From Oscillospiraceae bacterium (GTDB lineage: Bacteria; Bacillota; Clostridia; Oscillospirales; Oscillospiraceae), in contig CACXCV010000099.1 of the NCBI GenBank assembly GCA_902766215.1, positions 1 to 7,012 on the forward strand: a stretch of DNA of 7,012 nt. Direction: 5' to 3'. This document shows positions 5,722 through 7,012 of the stretch, piece by piece. The first letter of the stretch is position 1, and each line of letters opens with the position of its first letter. Both the position numbers and the translations under genes were made by a program. The notes beneath the pieces were generated by a model that was given only the letters and a program-made list of their open reading frames with translations, searched no databases and was not told where the DNA came from.

Positions 5722-7012
5722 TTATTGTCCCCAGCCCAGCACCCGGGCGCGCATCCCCTCGATGTCCAGCACCCCATAGGCAAAGCCCTTGCGCACCAGC
5801 TCCTCGGGGAGGAACTCGTCATATTTTTCAAACAGCGGCAGCTCGCCGGGATAGACCAGCGACATGGGGTCGATCTCCTGCGCGGCCTGCTGCCGCAGCA
5901 CACGGAAAAACTCCTCCGGCCCGGCGCTCATGCGGAACTGGATGTAATACGGCCGGGTGGAGTCCATCCCCTTCAGGCCCAGCAGCGGCGCGCACTTGAG
6001 CTTCAGCATCCGCTCCAGCGCCAGAAAGGCATAGCTGCCCAGCCAGGGGAACAGGCACCACATGTCGCCGCCCAGGGCAATCAGCGGCTGGGTCAGCATC
6101 CCGGCGTGCCGGGCCGCATCGCGGGCCTGACCCAGCCGCACCACCGCATTGGGCATCAGGTAGGGATACACCTCGCGCTGCCCCAGCAGGGCGTGCATCC
6201 GCTCGAGCACGTGGGTGTGCAGGTCGCCGGGGCACTGGCCGAAATAGGCCGGAACCTTGCCCCTGACCTGGGTGCAGTAGACCAGGTGGCGCTTGTGATC
6301 CACCTCTTCCACAATCCACACGTGCCCGGCCAGCGCGATCTTCTCGCCGGCGGGAGGCGGCTGGACAATGGTGCCCAGCTCCTGCGACTCGCTGCGGCAG
6401 GTATATTCCTCGTTTTCCTGAAACACGGCATAGAACTTGTAGGAGTTGGTCTGGCGCTCGCCGGCCAGGCCCACGATCAGGCCGCCCTCCTCGGTGCGCT
6501 GAATCTGCTCGGTGTCCAGCAGGTGGCGCAGCAGCACGCGGAAGTCGTCCTGGCTGACCCGGTGAAAGCAGCTGAGCGTGAGCACCCGCTGGGCCAGCGC
6601 CCCGGGTGACAGCTCGCCGCAGGAGGCCAGAGTACACAGCGTCTGGTGATAGAGCAGGCTGTAGGGCAGGCGGTCCAGACGCGGCGGCTCGACCCAGCGC
6701 TCCTCCCGGTACAGCTGCACCAGCGCAATGCCCTGCAGCAGCTTCCAGGGGATGGTTTCGGGCAGCATGGCCCGGGCCTCGGGGTGCTCCTCCCGCATGA
6801 CAAACCACATCTCCGGCGGCTGGTCGCGCCGCCCGGTGCGCCCCATCCGCTGCAAAAACGAGCTGACGGTAAACGGCGCGTCAATCTGAAAGGCCCGCTC
6901 CAGCCGGCCGATGTCAATGCCCAGCTCCAGCGTGGCCGTGGTCACAGTGGTCTGAAACTGGGTTTCGTCCTTCATCACCGCCTCGGCCGTCTCGCGGTAG
7001 GAGGTGGAGAGG
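5722..7012 (-). CDS. Lhr-like DEAD/DEAH-box helicase, C-terminal part, runs off the right edge
   Basis: The 429 visible residues form the C-terminal part of a superfamily 2 ATP-dependent helicase. Counting from the window edge, residues about 1-35 read into motif V (TLELGIDIG, about 27-35) and 54-62 are motif VI (QRMGRTGRR, with the arginine finger). ATPase motifs I-III lie beyond the window. The rest resembles Lhr-type proteins: a winged-helix-like region at about 110-175, then a beta-rich region including YKFYAVF and a LAGHVWIVEEVDH-like strand, and a mostly helical C-terminal section. Lhr proteins translocate 3' to 5' on single-stranded DNA and act in repair. The visible reading frame is intact to TAA. 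A GTG/ATG pair near 6978-6973 is internal, because the frame stays open upstream and continues helicase sequence (STSYRETAEAV). The convergent neighbour is an SSB-like gene, which may be coincidence. The precise subfamily needs the missing N-terminal half. Confidence 0.83.
   Translation of the reverse strand, partial: LSTSYRETAEAVMKDETQFQTTVTTATLELGIDIGRLERAFQIDAPFTVSSFLQRMGRTGRRDQPPEMWFVMREEHPEARAMLPETIPWKLLQGIALVQLYREERWVEPPRLDRLPYSLLYHQTLCTLASCGELSPGALAQRVLTLSCFHRVSQDDFRVLLRHLLDTEQIQRTEEGGLIVGLAGERQTNSYKFYAVFQENEEYTCRSESQELGTIVQPPPAGEKIALAGHVWIVEEVDHKRHLVYCTQVRGKVPAYFGQCPGDLHTHVLERMHALLGQREVYPYLMPNAVVRLGQARDAARHAGMLTQPLIALGGDMWCLFPWLGSYAFLALERMLKLKCAPLLGLKGMDSTRPYYIQFRMSAGPEEFFRVLRQQAAQEIDPMSLVYPGELPLFEKYDEFLPEELVRKGFAYGVLDIEGMRARVLGWGQ

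Noticed and set aside
5716..6609. A 297-codon plus-strand open frame opposite the helicase
   Set aside because: It is a shadow of the helicase gene; the product is Leu/Gln/His-rich low-complexity sequence with no motif.

Overview
The window looks like the chromosome of a GC-rich anaerobic Firmicute. A member of the Clostridia resembling Oscillospiraceae is my best guess. The basis is strong purine-rich ribosome binding sites (GAGGTGA, AAGGAG, GGAAGGAGGGG), near-consensus sigma-A promoters, a lipoprotein-type MetQ, a rubrerythrin-like ferritin-fold protein, and a tandem OB-fold SSB-like protein of a type I associate with Clostridia. No mobile element, CRISPR array, tRNA or rRNA is visible. Both ends of the window cut through genes.

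Layout, left to right. (1) The N-terminal 416 codons of lepA (elongation factor 4) lie on the minus strand and run off the left edge, with their own promoter at 1288-1316. (2) A minus-strand methionine ABC importer operon, metN-metI-metQ, occupies 1398-3982 and ends in a strong hairpin terminator at 1350-1381. (3) The leader of that operon occupies about 3983-4254. (4) A plus-strand ferritin-like diiron protein gene (4361-4897) diverges from the met operon. (5) A plus-strand tandem OB-fold SSB-like protein gene (5071-5676) follows. (6) Convergent to it on the minus strand is the C-terminal part of an Lhr-like DEAD/DEAH-box helicase, which runs off the right edge.

The most interesting element is the met operon leader. 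Downstream of a near-perfect promoter (TTGACA, 17 nt, TAGTAT) lies a short ORF (4178 to 4071) with a good ribosome binding site. It encodes 35 residues, and nine of the 14 residues from 8 to 21 are methionine. Fifteen nucleotides after its stop codon begins a perfect 14-bp hairpin followed by a U tract, and metN starts 34 nt beyond that tract. This is the layout of a ribosome-mediated transcription attenuator of the trp/his type, but with methionine as the sensed amino acid. I see no T-box or SAM-I (S-box) signature in the leader. Methionine is not among the classical leader-peptide attenuators I know (Trp, His, Thr, Leu, Ile/Val, Phe), and Firmicute met genes are usually under S-box, T-box or protein control.

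How the genes work together: MetQ captures methionine at the outer face of the membrane, MetI forms the channel and MetN supplies ATP hydrolysis. MetN carries a C-terminal NIL-type domain that in studied homologues gives feedback inhibition by methionine. The importer would therefore be controlled by methionine twice, by attenuation of its transcript and by allosteric inhibition of its ATPase. The remaining genes show no functional link to methionine that I can see.
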